NCBI GenBank assembly: GCA_023014365.1
Contig: JAEBUN010000015.1
Location: 744,001-808,000 of the forward strand
Direction of reading: 5' to 3'
Length of the DNA: 64,000 nt
Origin: Lepiota brunneoincarnata
Lineage: Eukaryota; Basidiomycota; Agaricomycetes; Agaricales; Agaricaceae
Made by a program: the position numbers and the translations under genes. Positions 62,747-64,000 of this stretch are shown here, piece after piece. Numbering within the stretch: position 1 is the first letter of the stretch; every line of letters starts with the position of its first letter. The notes under the pieces were generated by a model. The model was not told where the DNA came from, did not search any database, and saw nothing but the letters and a program-made list of their open reading frames with translations.

Positions 62747-64000
62747 ATGACATTCGCTGTCCTCAGAGCCCTCCACGCCATTATTGGCGAGGCTCTCGAC
62801 CAAATCGAGGTCCTCTACTCGCTCCACGATCCCACAAAAGAAACAGACTCACCAGGCTACTTAATACCCTCACCAGGCCATCTTCCTCCTCCTCGGACTG
62901 GCCATCATCCGACCATATCCACAAGCTCTTTATCCAACGTCTATGCGTCCCCCCCACCATCACCCTGCATTAAGTCCGAAAATTCTCCAAGGCCAGCGCC
63001 GCTGGACTTTCCTTCTCTAGATGCATTATACCACGCCTCGTCGCTTTCTGAGGCACTCACCCAGCATCCCGATGCTGTTGCTGCCATCAACCGCATCATC
63101 GCGGCCTGTGGACAGATGACTGCTACGGTCCAAACGCCCTTTCTCACTCTTTGCGACGCTAGCATGGGAGTAAGTCTTGTGCCGTCCATTTTATTTCCTC
63201 GACTGTTAGTCACTGTTTTTCAGTATCATCTCCCATCTTGTATGCGAATATTCGAGGCCTCGCACACCGTCGAAATTTTGCGCGAAGCCGGTCCCGCAGG
63301 CTTACACGTCAACTCCATCTCGGAGACAAATGGTGTGGACAAAGTCAAGTTGGGTTCGTTGCGTGATAATTTGTCGGTCCTCCCCAGATTCGAGGCTGAT
63401 TGTTGACACGCCAGCACATATTTTACGCCTTTTGGCGACACACCATATTGTCAGAGAAGTATCACCGGATGTTTTCACTCTCAACAGGATATCCTCGACT
63501 ATCGACACAGGAAAAAGTTTTCAGGACCTTCAACAATGGACTATGGATGGAATGTGGGTGCTCTCGAGCTTTGGTACCTGAGAACCTATACCTCAGATAT
63601 CATTCACCAGGCCGGAGAAAAAATACGAGGACACGTCTGGCATCGCGGCATTTGTCGGACTTTGGTGAGCTCTCACGACCCCAGAATACCATAGAATTTC
63701 GCTAAACTGCCTCCCAGCTCTGACGAGATATTCAAGTCTTCCGCGTACCTGACGGAGACATATTTATTATCCTCCTCAAAGACGACGAAGGCGGGAGTAG
63801 AGCCAACACGCGCCCCATTCTGTTTCGCCTTTGGAACTGTCGAGTCCCGCACTGGGTTTTTCGGGTGGCTCGAGGGCCTCACTGAACCCAACCCCGCCAA
63901 TTACGTAGGCCCTAACGAGGCTAACAGGTAGCTTTTAAGCTTTGGGTGGCACCAGATATACTCATGGGCCCTGTCAAGCATCGAAACAGGTCGAGGTGCC
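62747..64000 (+). CDS. S-adenosylmethionine-dependent O-methyltransferase, 3' truncated by window end
   Basis: The start at 62747 (MTFAVLRALHAIIGEALDQI) opens an N-terminal dimerisation/winged-helix part: DALYHASSLSEALTQHPDAV, MRIFEASHTVEILREAGPAG, then KLAHILRLLATHHIVREVSP across a phase-1 intron and NRISSTIDTGKSF. Later exons read KYEDTSGIAAFVGL, SDEIFKSSAYLTETYLL, RAPFCFAFGTVESRTGFFGW. This is the basidiomycete plant-type O-methyltransferase family, often annotated near sterigmatocystin 8-O-methyltransferase. The catalytic Rossmann half with the SAM-binding GxGxG would lie past 64000. The exon junction at about 63550-63620 is not fully resolved. The substrate is unknown. Confidence 0.8.

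Noticed and set aside
62747..64000. P450 plus O-methyltransferase as a secondary-metabolite cluster
   Set aside because: They are about 53 kb apart with housekeeping genes between, and no backbone enzyme (PKS, NRPS, terpene cyclase) is present.

Overview
The window comes from a filamentous basidiomycete, most likely an Agaricomycete. Nearly every gene is cut by many 45-80 nt GT-AG introns with very small exons. The family content also fits: a DUF6534 membrane protein, TPR-CHAT and NACHT-type STAND proteins, a mitochondrial Arg5,6-type fusion protein, a CE16-like esterase and an O-methyltransferase. There are no ribosomal RNA genes, no CRISPR array and no transposon with a recognisable transposase. 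Exon borders and protein joins were worked out by eye from splice signals and family resemblance. Spans are therefore firmer than internal exon borders.

Layout. Positions 55-18000 are almost all minus strand: an Atg27/mannose-6-phosphate-receptor-like gene, a DUF6534 gene, a cytochrome P450, a vacuolar Ca2+/H+ exchanger (CAX/VCX1) and a urea active transporter (DUR3). Positions 19200-30400 hold a conserved unknown gene, a VHS-GAT (GGA-type) sorting adaptor without an ear domain, a CE16-like SGNH esterase, an ICMT-like methyltransferase, a low-complexity unknown gene and a BEM46/ABHD13 alpha/beta hydrolase.

Positions 31300-42900 are the accessory part of the window. They hold a secreted/membrane protein built of about 50-residue repeats, two tandem NACHT-type NTPases, a broken CHAT fragment, and a TPR protein of eleven 44-residue repeats that ends in a CHAT (caspase-like) domain. 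This is the best candidate for an undescribed self/non-self or cell-death locus.

Positions 43700-61200 return to minus-strand housekeeping genes. Three form a ubiquitin group (an F-box/LRR-like protein, the E2 UBC13 and a large RING-H2 protein), followed by calcineurin A and the arginine-biosynthesis fusion ARG5,6. The right edge carries the start of a plus-strand O-methyltransferase cut by the window end.

A window-wide oddity is that otherwise well-conserved exons are interrupted by single extra bases. In at least eight genes (DUF6534, DUR3, the CE16-like esterase, the repeat protein, both NACHT copies, TPR-CHAT and ARG5,6) the frame is recovered by skipping one base. Nearly all the breaks read as +1. 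One lies in ARG5,6, which a prototroph needs, so residual insertion errors in the assembly are the leading explanation for some or all of them. The NACHT and CHAT copies may be genuinely decaying.
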